DNA of 64,000 bases, taken from the NCBI GenBank assembly GCA_013391385.1, contig JACBFI010000003.1, positions 62,001-126,000 of the forward strand. Reading direction: 5' to 3'. This DNA comes from Sediminibacterium sp. Gen4 (GTDB taxonomy: Bacteria > Bacteroidota > Bacteroidia > Chitinophagales > Chitinophagaceae). Shown here piece by piece: positions 41,161 through 52,065 of this stretch (position 1 is its first letter; each line of letters opens with the position of its first letter). The position numbers were made by a program, and so were the translations under genes. The notes beneath the pieces are model-generated. The model made no database searches, was not told the DNA's origin, and saw nothing but the letters and a program-made list of their open reading frames with translations.

Positions 41161-42738
41161 TTATTTGTATTGAGGCATCAAACTCTTCGCCAGTTCAACC
41201 ATTTTGTTGATACCGTCTTCAGGCAGGTTGCCTTTTTTGAATTCAGCTAAAATATCAGGCAATTTGTTTTCCATTTCCATCAGGAAGTGCGCTTCAAACT
41301 CTTTTACTTTCTTGACTGCCACTTCACGCAACAAACCTTGTGTACCGAGGTAGATAATAGCTACCTGCTTTTCTACTGAGAAAGGAGAGTATTGAGCCTG
41401 CTTCAGGATCTCCACGTTACGAGCACCTTTATCCAATACCAGTTTGGTAGCAGCATCCAAATCACCACCGAACTTAGAGAAGGCTTCCATCTCACGATAA
41501 AGCGCCTGATCCAGTTTCAGTGTACCTGCTACTTTCTTCATGGATTTGATCTGTGCGTTACCACCCACACGGCTTACAGAGATACCTACGTTGATCGCCG
41601 GACGGATACCTGCGTTGAACAAGTTACCTTCCAAGAAGATCTGTCCGTCAGTGATAGAAATTACGTTGGTAGGAATATATGCAGAAACGTCACCTGCTTG
41701 TGTTTCGATGATCGGCAAAGCAGTCAAAGAACCACCACCTTTTACAAGGTGCTTGATAGACTCAGGAAGATCGTTCATGTTTTTAGCAACATCATCGTTA
41801 GCGATCACTTTTGCAGCACGCTCTAACAAACGGCTATGCAAGTAGAACACGTCACCAGGATACGCTTCACGTCCCGGAGGTCTTCTCAACAACAATGATA
41901 CTTCACGATAAGCCACCGCTTGCTTAGACAGATCATCATAAATGATCAAAGCAGGACGACCGGTATCACGGAAGAATTCTCCAATAGCTGCACCAGCGAA
42001 TGGAGCATAGAACTGCTGAGGAGCAGGATCAGATGCAGATGCAGATACGATAGTGGTATAAGCCATCGCACCATTATCAGCCAAAGTCTTCATTACACCG
42101 GCAACGGTAGAAGCTTTTTGTCCGATCGCAACATATATACAATATACAGGCTTACCTGCATCGTAAAATTCTTTTTGATTGATGATGGTATCAATACAGA
42201 TAGCGGTTTTACCTGTCTGACGGTCACCGATCACCAACTCACGCTGACCACGACCAACTGGGATCATCGCATCGATCGCTTTGATACCGGTTTGTAATGG
42301 TTCTTTTACCGGCTCACGATAAATTACACCCGGTGCTTTACGCTCCAGAGGCATTTCGTATAATTCACCAGTGATTGGACCTTTACCGTCGATAGGTTCA
42401 CCAAGGGTATTGATCACACGACCAACCACACCTTCACCTACTTTAATAGAGGCGATCTTACCGGTTCTTTTTACTTTGGCGCCTTCTTTGATTTCACCAC
42501 TCTCTCCCATCAATACCACACCCACGTTGTCTTCTTCAAGGTTTAGGGCGATGGCTTTGGTGCCATTCTCAAATTCAACCAGTTCACCACTGCGTACGCC
42601 ATTCAGGCCATACACACGGGCGATACCGTCACCTACCTGTAACACGGTACCCACTTCTTCTAAATCGGCAGATACATTGAAATTGCTGAGCTGCTGTCTC
42701 AGTATCGCTGATATTTCATCGGGTTTAATGTCCACCAT
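41161..42738 (-). CDS. atpA: F-type ATP synthase subunit alpha
   Basis: A 525-residue catalytic-hexamer subunit of the F1 part. Walker A is [10 protein letters not shown] (about 170-179), the family signature [17 protein letters not shown] is near 370-386, and the start [17 protein letters not shown] is typical. It follows atpH by 33 bases in the order B-E-F-H-A. The gene that normally follows, atpG, is absent here; a strong terminator is found instead. Confidence 0.97.
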   Translation of the reverse strand: MVDIKPDEISAILRQQLSNFNVSADLEEVGTVLQVGDGIARVYGLNGVRSGELVEFENGTKAIALNLEEDNVGVVLMGESGEIKEGAKVKRTGKIASIKVGEGVVGRVINTLGEPIDGKGPITGELYEMPLERKAPGVIYREPVKEPLQTGIKAIDAMIPVGRGQRELVIGDRQTGKTAICIDTIINQKEFYDAGKPVYCIYVAIGQKASTVAGVMKTLADNGAMAYTTIVSASASDPAPQQFYAPFAGAAIGEFFRDTGRPALIIYDDLSKQAVAYREVSLLLRRPPGREAYPGDVFYLHSRLLERAAKVIANDDVAKNMNDLPESIKHLVKGGGSLTALPIIETQAGDVSAYIPTNVISITDGQIFLEGNLFNAGIRPAINVGISVSRVGGNAQIKSMKKVAGTLKLDQALYREMEAFSKFGGDLDAATKLVLDKGARNVEILKQAQYSPFSVEKQVAIIYLGTQGLLREVAVKKVKEFEAHFLMEMENKLPDILAEFKKGNLPEDGINKMVELAKSLMPQYK

Positions 42739-42771
42739 ACTGTATTCTTTTAATGATGATTGTGTTTATTA

Positions 42772-43335
42772 TTATCGTAACTGCTGAACGTATAAATTCT
42801 GCAGGAACTGTTTTTTAATGTCTTTCAGATCGCGCAAGATGCTTGCATCTACCAAGTTGTTATTGAATTCAAGAACAAATCCGCCGATCAGGCTTTCATC
42901 TGTTTTGGTTTCCAATTCTATATTGGCAAAGCTTTTCTCGCCTTTTACTTTTTGCTCGATCGATTTTTTTAATTCTTCGCTTACTGGCACAGCAGTAGTC
43001 AATACTACTTTATGAATGCCTTTGATTTCATTGTATTGATCAATGAATGCATTAGCGATCTCATACAAATCTCCCTCACGTCCTTTTTTTACCAATAGGT
43101 TATTAAAGGCTGCTGTCATTTCACTGATCTTTCCGGAAGTAACGGCTGTGATGATGCTATTCTTTTGATCTGCTTTTATTACCGGGCTCTTCAAGAGGTT
43201 TACAAAATCTCTGCTGCTTTTACAAACAGCCTGCAGGTACTTCATATCCGCATACACTGTTTCTAACTGACCTTTTTCTGTAGCGAGGTCAACCAGACTC
43301 TTAGCGTATCTTCCTGCCAAACGTGGATTCTGCAT
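42772..43335 (-). CDS. atpH: F-type ATP synthase subunit delta
   Basis: A 187-residue peripheral-stalk subunit joining F1 to the b subunits. It starts PRLAGRYAKSLVDLATEKGQ and ends with the conserved SLIGGFVLEFNNNLVDASIL and RDLKDIKKQFL. The length is normal. It is separated from atpF by a 122-base gap filled with repeats. Confidence 0.93.
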   Translation of the reverse strand: MQNPRLAGRYAKSLVDLATEKGQLETVYADMKYLQAVCKSSRDFVNLLKSPVIKADQKNSIITAVTSGKISEMTAAFNNLLVKKGREGDLYEIANAFIDQYNEIKGIHKVVLTTAVPVSEELKKSIEQKVKGEKSFANIELETKTDESLIGGFVLEFNNNLVDASILRDLKDIKKQFLQNLYVQQLR

Positions 43336-43342
43336 GTATTTT

Positions 43343-43455
43343 AATTTGAAAATTTAAGAATTTGAAAATTTGAAAATGGCACTTTGGAGATTTGAAATTA
43401 AAATGAAGTCTTTCCCTCATTTTCAAATTTTCAAATTACCACATTTTCAAATTGG
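43343..43455. repeat. TTTGAAAA inverted repeat inside the atp operon
   Basis: Left arm words are AATTTGAAAATTTAAG and TTTGAAAATTTGAAAATGG. The right arm has CATTTTCAAATTTTCAAATT and ACATTTTCAAATTGG. It fills the atpF-atpH gap and would form a hairpin in the operon mRNA. Confidence 0.8.
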
Positions 43456-43457
43456 CT

Positions 43458-43967
43458 TTAATTCAGTTTCACTCCCTCCGCCAACTGCTTGATATAGTTT
43501 TCCTGATCAGCTTTGTTAGCAAGTTCTTTACGTAATACTTTTTCTGCTACTTCAACCACTAAAGAACCCACTTGATTCTTAACATCCGTTAAGGCAGCAT
43601 TCTTTTGTTGATTGATAGCCACTTGAGCATCAGCAACAATTCTGTCGTATTCGTTCTTCGCTTTCTCCTTAGCATCAGCAACCATTTTATCGGCAGTTTC
43701 TTTTGCTTCTTTGATCATTTGTGCTCTTTCTTCACGGGCTTTTGCCAGCAATGCTTCATTTTCACTTTGCATAGCAGCGATATCAGCCTTCATTTTATCG
43801 GCTTTGCTCAAAGCATCTTCAATTCCTTGTTCGCGATCATGAATGGCTTTCAGCATAGGCTTCCATGCTTTAGCACGCAATACAAAGAATAAAACGATGA
43901 ATGCAATGGTATTCCAGAATACTAATCCGATATCAGGTAATACTAGCGGGTTGATCTCTAATAACAT
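43458..43967 (-). CDS. atpF: F-type ATP synthase subunit b
   Basis: A 169-residue stalk subunit. One membrane segment at about 10-30 (PDIGLVFWNTIAFIVLFFVL) is followed by a long charged coiled coil to the end. The length is standard. Downstream of it (toward atpH) lies a repeat; upstream lies the hairpin that follows atpE. Confidence 0.94.
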   Translation of the reverse strand: MLLEINPLVLPDIGLVFWNTIAFIVLFFVLRAKAWKPMLKAIHDREQGIEDALSKADKMKADIAAMQSENEALLAKAREERAQMIKEAKETADKMVADAKEKAKNEYDRIVADAQVAINQQKNAALTDVKNQVGSLVVEVAEKVLRKELANKADQENYIKQLAEGVKLN

Positions 43968-44009
43968 AAACTATGTTTATACAGCGTTTGAAATTTCTTT
44001 CTTTGAAAG

Positions 44010-44049
44010 TTATACAGACCCTTCCGCCCTTTGCATGGGGTCTGTATAA
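44010..44049 (-). other. Strong hairpin between atpE and atpF
   Basis: TTATACAGACCC (44010-44021) pairs with GGGTCTGTATAA (44038-44049), a perfect 12-base stem. On the minus strand no T run follows, so it is more likely an mRNA processing or stability structure. Such structures help raise AtpE over the other subunits in some bacteria; that role here is inference. Confidence 0.65.
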
Positions 44050-44062
44050 AAAGTTGAACGGA

Positions 44063-45402
<1,340 letters not shown>

Positions 45403-45422
45403 ACCTGTCTCGAAATTTGCGG

Positions 45423-45430
45423 CAAAGATA
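45423..45430 (-). promoter_or_regulatory. -7 promoter box of the atp operon (TATCTTTG)
   Basis: An exact TAnnTTTG match on the minus strand, ending 20 bases before the atpB start. No convincing -33 TTG. Confidence 0.5.
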
Positions 45431-45483
45431 GGGGTAAAGGGGGTGAAAAGTGTAAATGATTTAGGAGAAAAAAAAGGAAAAGA

Positions 45484-45975
45484 TCAGTTCTTTGGCGGAT
45501 CTGTTTTTTCTTTCAGTTTTTTTATTTCTTCCAGGTGTAAAACATCCATCTGATCTTTGGGTCGATTTACAGCTTTCTTATTGGATATCAAGTGGTTAAT
45601 ATGCAAAAAAGGGACTTTCTCCCCATCCAATTCTACGATTGATGCATTTTCATAACAGGTAGCAAAGCTTTCGCCTTCAAGCCCCTTCATAGACGTCATA
45701 ATATCCAATTCGACCCCGGCAGCATAGAAGGTTGTCCAGCCGGGAACAAACTCCATTGTTTCTAATGAAGGCAAATCACCATGCCCTAGCGCTTTAAATG
45801 CCTGCCTCAACTTTTGTCTGTTTTCTAAAGTGTCATCAATCCACATATCAACGTCCTGAGTAACCCTATTGTATCCGTGAAAAAAAGTGGCCAACCCTCC
45901 CACCATGATATACCTTACTTTGTATGCATTTAAGGTTCTCCAAAACGCTATGAATTCCTCATCCAATATATCCAT
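45484..45975 (-). CDS. Nucleotidyltransferase-like protein (DUF6036/AbiEii-like)
   Basis: A 163-residue protein. RYIMVGGLATFFHGYNRVTQDVDMWID (about 16-42) gives the nucleotidyltransferase core with the two acids DVD (about 36-38), as in the DUF6036/MNT group. A third acid may lie in GVELDIM (about 90-96). Such enzymes occur in toxin-antitoxin or defence systems and in housekeeping RNA chemistry. It follows a small gene by 10 bases. Confidence 0.75.
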   Translation of the reverse strand: MDILDEEFIAFWRTLNAYKVRYIMVGGLATFFHGYNRVTQDVDMWIDDTLENRQKLRQAFKALGHGDLPSLETMEFVPGWTTFYAAGVELDIMTSMKGLEGESFATCYENASIVELDGEKVPFLHINHLISNKKAVNRPKDQMDVLHLEEIKKLKEKTDPPKN

Positions 45976-45985
45976 GATTGATTAC

Positions 45986-46207
45986 TTAAAGAGTTGAATC
46001 TTTTTGAGACGGGAGAACGATTGCCTTTTTGAGTGTGGCATTACGTTTTAACATTCGGGTAAAAGCATGAAGCTTTTCCATATCTGATCGATTAACTAAG
46101 TCTAGTATTTTTTCTTCCGGGGACTTTGTAACAAAACCATATACAGGCTGTGATTCTTTCACAACATTTTTTGAGGTATCAGGTGTATTATTTTTATTGG
46201 TAGACAT
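45986..46207 (-). CDS. Small protein paired with a nucleotidyltransferase
   Basis: A 73-residue basic protein whose start codon overlaps the stop of the ABC exporter gene by one base (TAATG). The disordered N-terminus is followed by a helical SPEEKILDLVNRSDMEKLHA, then KRNATLKKAIVLPSQ. No family recognised. The tight link to the nucleotidyltransferase gene suggests a two-gene module. Confidence 0.6.
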   Translation of the reverse strand: MSTNKNNTPDTSKNVVKESQPVYGFVTKSPEEKILDLVNRSDMEKLHAFTRMLKRNATLKKAIVLPSQKDSTL

Positions 46208-48027
46208 TATCCTACAAATGCAGTCTTCTTTTTTTCAAACTGCATCTCATGCAATTTAGCATAAAATCCGCCCATGAGCAAGAGTTCATCATGACTACCG
46301 ATCTCTTTGATCTCACCCTTATCCAGCACGATAATTTTATCTGCTTTACGTATGGTAGAAAGTCTGTGAGCAATCACAATTGACGTTCTGTCTGAGATGA
46401 GTTTATCGATGGCTTTTTCAATCAGCATTTCGCTTTCCGTATCAATGGAAGATGTGGCTTCATCCAATATCAAAATGGATGGATTGTACAACAAAGCTCG
46501 GATAAAGGAAAGCAATTGTCTTTGTCCCAAACTCAGTGTACTACCTCTTTCCATCACATTGTAATCATATCCACCAGGCAATTGCATGATGAAATCATGC
46601 ACCCCTATCAGCTTTGCTGCTTCTATCACTTGTTCTTTACGAATAGATGGATCGCGAAGGGTAATATTATCCATGACAGAACCGGAAAAAAGAAATACAT
46701 CCTGTAATACCACTCCCATACTTTTTCTTAAGCGATCAATATCATAATCATTGATATTCACCCCATCAATTTTGATCACTCCTTTTTGGATATGATATAA
46801 TCTATTCAGTAAACTGATAATTGATGTTTTACCACTACCGGTATGTCCAACCAACGCTACCGTTTCACCGGCTTTCACTTGGAAGCTGATATTTTTCAAC
46901 ACAAAGTTTTCATCTACATAAGCAAATGAAACCTGTTCAAAATCAATATCGCCTTTGATATGAGTTGGCTGAAAATTACCATGATCTTTTGCACTCAACT
47001 CATCGCTATTGTCCAATACTTTGAACACCCTTTCTGCTGCTACCATTCCCATTTGCAAGACATTGAACTTATCTGCAATCACACGCAATGGACGAAATAT
47101 CTGATTCAGGTATAAAATGAATGCCATTAACAATCCTGCATCCAATGATTTGCCGGCAATCCACCATACTAATAATCCGGTGCTTAGGGCAAGTACCACT
47201 TCTACAATTGGGAAGAATACGGAATAAGCAAAAATGGCTTTGATATTGGCATTTCGATGTTCTGCATTGATCTTTTTAAACTTATTCATCTCCCGCTCTT
47301 CGGCAGCAAAAGCCTGTACCACTTGCATTCCGGTGATATGCTCTTGTACAAAAGCATTCAAACTGGCCACTGCATTTCTAACCTTGATAAAACTTTTGTT
47401 CACACTTTCTTTGAAATAATAGGTAGCAATGAGCATGATTGGAAAGGGTGCCAAACTAATCAGCGTCAAACGCCAATCCATCCAGAACATCGTTGCCAGT
47501 GTGATGATAATGGTGAGTAAATCTGCTATGATCGGAATCAGCCCATCCGAAAAAATATCATTGATGCGTTCGATATCATCAATGGTTCTTGTGGTAAGGG
47601 TGCCGATGGGTGTTTTGTCGAACTGACGAAGATTCAATCCCAGTATCTTTTGATACACTGCAATACGCATATCCTTTACCACATGCTGACCCATGGATGC
47701 AGTAATAAAACTGAAAATGAAACGGATCGATGTTTCCACTACCAGAAATACGATCTGAAAAAGCGTTACCGAAATAATAAATCGACTCGCGTCAGATAGA
47801 TCGGTATTGAAAAGAACCGTTTTAAGCCATCCGGGAGCCTGAACAGACTTACCGGTTGCGGTATCCACCGTTAACTGAATCAGATAGGGTCTGATCGGTG
47901 CAAATAAAGCCATTACCACAGCCAAAATCAAACTGAGATAGAACATCCCTCTATAAGGCCTCACAAAATGGAATACCCTGCCTAGTAAGGAAAAATCAAA
48001 TACCTTTTTTTTACTCGTTTCAGTCAT
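46207..48027 (-). CDS. ABC exporter (fused membrane and ATPase domains, MsbA-like)
   Basis: A 606-residue half-transporter that works as a dimer. The membrane domain has six segments (about 25-340). The ATPase has Walker A GHTGSGKTSI (about 394-403), signature LSLGQRQLLSF (about 499-509), Walker B ILILDEATSSID (about 519-530) and H-loop IAHRLS. It resembles MsbA/MdlB-type lipid or drug exporters. The frame starts at 48051, but MTETSKKKVFDFSLLGRVFH at 48027 is the better start. Confidence 0.9.
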   Translation of the reverse strand: MTETSKKKVFDFSLLGRVFHFVRPYRGMFYLSLILAVVMALFAPIRPYLIQLTVDTATGKSVQAPGWLKTVLFNTDLSDASRFIISVTLFQIVFLVVETSIRFIFSFITASMGQHVVKDMRIAVYQKILGLNLRQFDKTPIGTLTTRTIDDIERINDIFSDGLIPIIADLLTIIITLATMFWMDWRLTLISLAPFPIMLIATYYFKESVNKSFIKVRNAVASLNAFVQEHITGMQVVQAFAAEEREMNKFKKINAEHRNANIKAIFAYSVFFPIVEVVLALSTGLLVWWIAGKSLDAGLLMAFILYLNQIFRPLRVIADKFNVLQMGMVAAERVFKVLDNSDELSAKDHGNFQPTHIKGDIDFEQVSFAYVDENFVLKNISFQVKAGETVALVGHTGSGKTSIISLLNRLYHIQKGVIKIDGVNINDYDIDRLRKSMGVVLQDVFLFSGSVMDNITLRDPSIRKEQVIEAAKLIGVHDFIMQLPGGYDYNVMERGSTLSLGQRQLLSFIRALLYNPSILILDEATSSIDTESEMLIEKAIDKLISDRTSIVIAHRLSTIRKADKIIVLDKGEIKEIGSHDELLLMGGFYAKLHEMQFEKKKTAFVG

Positions 48028-48095
48028 GACAGTTGCCAAAGGTAACAACAAAGGCTTGGCAGTGTTTACCGATGCTGTAATTTTTGGAGAGCCCG

Positions 48096-48292
48096 GTCTA
48101 TGGTCGATGGTCCATAGTCCATGGCGTATGGTTCATAGCGTATAGTCCATAGTCCATGTCCTGTAATAAATACTTTGTTCTTTACTTATACGAATACAAG
48201 CGACGCTTGTACATACCCATTTTCCTACCATATGCTATGGACCATGGACTATACGCTATTGACCATCGACCATGGACCATAAGCCACAGACT
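48096..48292. repeat. Two CCATAG/CTATGG arms flanking a 70-base spacer
   Basis: Left arm 48096-48158: words TCTATGGTCGATGG, TCCATAGTCCATGGCG and GTATAGTCCATAGTCCATG. Right arm 48228-48292: ATGCTATGGACCATGG, ACTATACGC and GACCATCGACCATGGACC. The spacer has no gene. It lies between the divergent ABC exporter and rel genes. Confidence 0.8.
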
Positions 48293-48314
48293 ATCCGTAT
48301 ATTCGTAGTCAGAT

Positions 48315-50573
48315 ATGGAGCAAGCGAAAGATACGACTGCGGAGGTGGTGTTACCTCGTTATAACCTGAACCCTGATCAGGAAAAAAATGAAATATTAAG
48401 GCATTATCGCGCCCTTTTGAGAAGCTTGAAATCAAAACTTAAGAAAGGCGATAAGGAATTGGTACGTCATGCATTTCAAATGGCTGCCGATGCGCATAAA
48501 ACCATGCGTAGAAAGAGTGGTGAGCCTTATATCCTTCATCCCATAGCCGTAGCCATGATTTGTGTGGAAGAAATCGGACTCGGGGTAAGAAGTACCATTT
48601 GTGCATTATTACATGATACCGTTGAAGACACAGATATTTCACTAGAAGATATTGAAAGGGAGTTCGGAACAGAGATCGCAAGAATTGTGGATGGTCTGAC
48701 CAAGATCTCCACCGTAATGGACACCAATACTTCTCAACAGGCAGAGAATTTTAAAAAAATCCTTTTAACACTTACAGATGATCCACGTGTGATCCTGATC
48801 AAACTGGCAGACCGCTTACACAATATGCGTACGCTGGATCACATGAAAAGTGAAAAACAGTTGAAGATCGCCTCTGAAACGGTTTGGGTGTATGCTCCAT
48901 TGGCACACCGGATGGGATTGTACAATATCAAGACCGAGTTGGAAGACCTGTCCATGAAATATATGGAGCCGGAAGCGTATCGGGATATTGCTAAAAAACT
49001 CGCAGAAACCAAACGCGAAAGAACCCGTTACATCAATGAATTTATTCGACCCATAAAAGAAAAAATGCAGGCAGCCAATTTCAATTTCGAAATTTATGGT
49101 CGCCCAAAAAGTATTCATTCCATTTGGAACAAGATCAAAAAAAAGGGTGTCGCATTTGAAGAAGTATATGATCTCTTCGCTATTCGTGTGATACTGGATT
49201 CGCCTACAGAAAAAGAAAAAGAGGATTGCTGGAAAGTATACTCAATGATCACTGATGAGTATATGCCTTCGCCTGAACGTTTACGTGATTGGTTGAGTAA
49301 TCCTAAAAGTAATGGATATGAAGCTCTTCATACAACTGTGATGGGACCTCAAGGTAAATGGGTAGAAGTACAGATTCGTACCAAACGCATGAATGAGATT
49401 GCAGAAAAAGGTTTGGCGGCCCATTACAAATACAAAGAAGGTAATAGCGATGAAGATAGATTTGATAAATGGTTTGGTCAGATTAGGGAAGTATTGAGTA
49501 CACAGGATACGGAAGGGGTTGACTTCTTACAGGATTTCAAAACATCTTTTCTAGCCGAAGAAATTTATGTGTATACTCCAAAAGGTGAAGTGAAAATGTT
49601 GCCAATGGGAAGTACGGCGTTGGATTTCGCTTTCTCCATTCACTCAGCCATCGGTAGTAAATGTATTGGCGCCAAAGTGCATCATAAATTGGTGCCTATC
49701 AGCCATAAATTAAGAAGTGGAGACCAGATCGAGATCATTACCAGTAATAAACAAAAACCATCCGAAGACTGGCTGGGCTTTGTAGTAACGGCGAAGGCAA
49801 GAAATAAAATCAAAGACGCTTTAAGAGAAGAAAAAAGAAAAGTAGCGGAAGATGGTAAATACCTGCTCCAAAGAAAACTGGAAAGCATGGGCGCAGCGTA
49901 TAGCCAATACAATATCGAAGAACTGGTACAATTTTATAAACTTCCTTCATCACTGGATCTGCATTATAGAATTGCTACCAAAGTTCTTGATCTGAAAGAG
50001 CTGAAAGATTTCCAGGTATTGGGTGATAAAATAGAGATTCCCAAACCCAAACCTGTAATCCAGGAAATCATCACGGATCCTGTACAAAAAACATATAGTA
50101 AAAAAGAGTCTGAGCTGATCATTTTCGGGGAAAGCAGTGACAAGATCATGTACACCCTCGCCAAATGCTGTAATCCTATACCGGGAGATGACGTATTTGG
50201 TTTTGTGAGTACCGGTAAAGGGCTGATAATTCACCGAACCGGTTGTCCAAATGCAGCACAACTACTCGCGAATTATGGCCATAGGGTAGTAAAAACCAAG
50301 TGGGCAAAGAACAAAGAAATTTCATTCCTCACCGGACTGAAGATCATTGGGTTGGATGATGTGGGCGTAGTCAATAAAATCACCAATGTAATCAGTGGAG
50401 ATCTCAGAATTAATATTGCCGGTTTAACCATTGAATCCAGCGAGGGCTTATTCGAAGGAACGATCAAAATATTTGTACACGATAAAGAGGAATTGGAAGA
50501 ATTGGTTGAAAGACTCAAATCACTCAACGGTATTCAACGGGTGGATCGATTTGATACGGAAAATGAGAAGTGA
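48315..50573 (+). CDS. (p)ppGpp synthetase/hydrolase (SpoT/RelA type)
   Basis: A 752-residue enzyme making and hydrolysing the stringent-response alarmone. Order: HD hydrolase (about 40-200; HD in ALLHDTVEDTD and KLADRLHNMRTLD), synthetase (about 240-360; RPKSIHSIWNKIK, NGYEALHTTV), TGS (about 400-460; IYVYTPKGEVKMLPMGSTAL), a middle domain with CCNPIPGDDV, and a C-terminal ACT domain. The intact HD site suggests a bifunctional Rel. A repeat lies just after the stop codon. Confidence 0.96.
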   Translation: MEQAKDTTAEVVLPRYNLNPDQEKNEILRHYRALLRSLKSKLKKGDKELVRHAFQMAADAHKTMRRKSGEPYILHPIAVAMICVEEIGLGVRSTICALLHDTVEDTDISLEDIEREFGTEIARIVDGLTKISTVMDTNTSQQAENFKKILLTLTDDPRVILIKLADRLHNMRTLDHMKSEKQLKIASETVWVYAPLAHRMGLYNIKTELEDLSMKYMEPEAYRDIAKKLAETKRERTRYINEFIRPIKEKMQAANFNFEIYGRPKSIHSIWNKIKKKGVAFEEVYDLFAIRVILDSPTEKEKEDCWKVYSMITDEYMPSPERLRDWLSNPKSNGYEALHTTVMGPQGKWVEVQIRTKRMNEIAEKGLAAHYKYKEGNSDEDRFDKWFGQIREVLSTQDTEGVDFLQDFKTSFLAEEIYVYTPKGEVKMLPMGSTALDFAFSIHSAIGSKCIGAKVHHKLVPISHKLRSGDQIEIITSNKQKPSEDWLGFVVTAKARNKIKDALREEKRKVAEDGKYLLQRKLESMGAAYSQYNIEELVQFYKLPSSLDLHYRIATKVLDLKELKDFQVLGDKIEIPKPKPVIQEIITDPVQKTYSKKESELIIFGESSDKIMYTLAKCCNPIPGDDVFGFVSTGKGLIIHRTGCPNAAQLLANYGHRVVKTKWAKNKEISFLTGLKIIGLDDVGVVNKITNVISGDLRINIAGLTIESSEGLFEGTIKIFVHDKEELEELVERLKSLNGIQRVDRFDTENEK

Positions 50574-50652
50574 CAAAAGTGAGAAAGGTGAAAGGTGAAA
50601 AGTGAAAGGAAATGTGCAAAACCTTTTCACTTTTCACCTTTCACCTTTCACC
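50565..50652. repeat. AAGTGAAAGG/CTTTTCACC inverted repeat between rel and purA
   Basis: Arms 50577-50610 (AAGTGAGAAAGGTGAAAGG, TGAAAAGTGAAAGG) and 50622-50651 (CTTTTCACTTTTCACC, TTTCACCTTTCACCC). It reaches the rel stop codon. Confidence 0.8.
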
Positions 50653-50687
50653 CAAAAATATTCTTCCCAAAACCCCCAACTATCTCC

Positions 50688-50695
50688 TATTTTTG
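50688..50695 (+). promoter_or_regulatory. -7 promoter box of purA (TATTTTTG)
   Basis: A TAnnTTTG match 20 bases before the chosen purA ATG. It argues against a longer N-terminus starting at 50602. Confidence 0.5.
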
Positions 50696-50715
50696 CCGCG
50701 ATTCAAAGCAAACTT

Positions 50716-51978
50716 ATGGTGGACGTTTTACTGGGTTTACAATGGGGTGATGAGGGTAAAGGAAAGATCGTTGATTACTTCGCCCCTAAATATGATATTA
50801 TTGCCCGTTTTCAGGGCGGTCCGAATGCAGGACATACCTTATATGTGAATGGACAAAAAATGGTGTTGCATCAGATACCTTCCGGTATTTTTCATCAACA
50901 CATCGTCAATGTAATTGGTAATGGTGTGGTGCTTGATCCTGTAACCTTGAAGCGTGAGTGTGATGCAGTAGCTGCATATGGTATTGACGTACGTAAGAAC
51001 TTATTTATCTCACAAAGAACCAATCTGATTGTTCCTACACACCGTGCTTTGGATAAAGCATCTGAATTACAAAAAGGTGATGCCAAGATTGGATCAACTT
51101 TAAAAGGCATCGGACCTGCTTATATGGATAAGACAGGAAGAAATGCCCTGAGAGTAGGCGATATTTTGAGCCCATCTTTTGATGCACAATACAAAGAGCT
51201 GCGTGCTAAGCACCAGACTTTATTAAATAACTTCAATTTTAGTGAAGATATTTCTGCATCAGAGCAGGAGTTCTTTGAAGCGATCGATTTTTTGAGAACA
51301 TTGAATATTATCAACTGCGAATACTTTATCAATAAAAGTTTAGCAGAAGGTAAAAAAGTACTGGCAGAAGGCGCACAAGGAAGTATGTTGGATATTGACT
51401 TCGGAACATTCCCATTTGTTACTTCATCGAATACCATTTCTGCGGGTGTGTGTACCGGATTGGGGGTTTCTCCAAAACAAATCAATGAAGTATTGGGTGT
51501 TACCAAAGCTTATTGTACCCGTGTTGGTGGCGGTCCCTTCCCAACAGAGCTGAATGATGCAACCGGAGAAGAGTTAAGAAGGATTGGTAGCGAATTTGGT
51601 GCTACTACCGGACGTCCACGTCGTTGCGGCTGGATTGATCTGGTTGCCTTGAAGTTTGCTTGCATGATCAATGGTGTAACACAGCTCATCATGACAAAAG
51701 CGGATGTATTAGATAGTTTTGATACGCTGAAGGTTTGTACCGCTTATAAAATCAATGGTCAGGAGCATACTGAAGTTCCTTTTCAGATGTCGGGAGTGGA
51801 TATTGACCCAGTTTGGAAAAGTTTTTCCGGATGGAAAATAGACAGTACCAGCATTAAAGATGCCGGTTCCTTGCCTGAAACCATGACAACTTATATCGAT
51901 TTCATCAACAAATATGTTGGTGCGCCTGTTAAATACGTTTCAAACGGACCGGGCAGAGAACAGATTGTAGCCATTTAG
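50716..51978 (+). CDS. purA: Adenylosuccinate synthetase
   Basis: A 420-residue enzyme making adenylosuccinate from IMP, aspartate and GTP in AMP synthesis. It starts VDVLLGLQWGDEGKGKIVDY (P-loop-like GDEGKGK at about 11-17), then ARFQGGPNAGHTLY (catalytic histidine) and VGGGPFPTELND. The length equals other bacterial PurA. An upstream ATG at 50602 would add 38 residues read from the intergenic repeat and from the promoter, so it is rejected. Confidence 0.96.
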   Translation: MVDVLLGLQWGDEGKGKIVDYFAPKYDIIARFQGGPNAGHTLYVNGQKMVLHQIPSGIFHQHIVNVIGNGVVLDPVTLKRECDAVAAYGIDVRKNLFISQRTNLIVPTHRALDKASELQKGDAKIGSTLKGIGPAYMDKTGRNALRVGDILSPSFDAQYKELRAKHQTLLNNFNFSEDISASEQEFFEAIDFLRTLNIINCEYFINKSLAEGKKVLAEGAQGSMLDIDFGTFPFVTSSNTISAGVCTGLGVSPKQINEVLGVTKAYCTRVGGGPFPTELNDATGEELRRIGSEFGATTGRPRRCGWIDLVALKFACMINGVTQLIMTKADVLDSFDTLKVCTAYKINGQEHTEVPFQMSGVDIDPVWKSFSGWKIDSTSIKDAGSLPETMTTYIDFINKYVGAPVKYVSNGPGREQIVAI

Positions 51979-52065
51979 TTTGTGGCACCGCATTTGTAAC
52001 AGAAAAATTTTTTTGGTTAATCAGAATTTGCGTTGAAATTTTACGCAGTTAATCTTATTGGAAAT

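Noticed and set aside
50602-50715. Extra 38 residues at the start of purA
   Set aside because: They are read from the intergenic repeat and the promoter, and PurA proteins begin at the later ATG.
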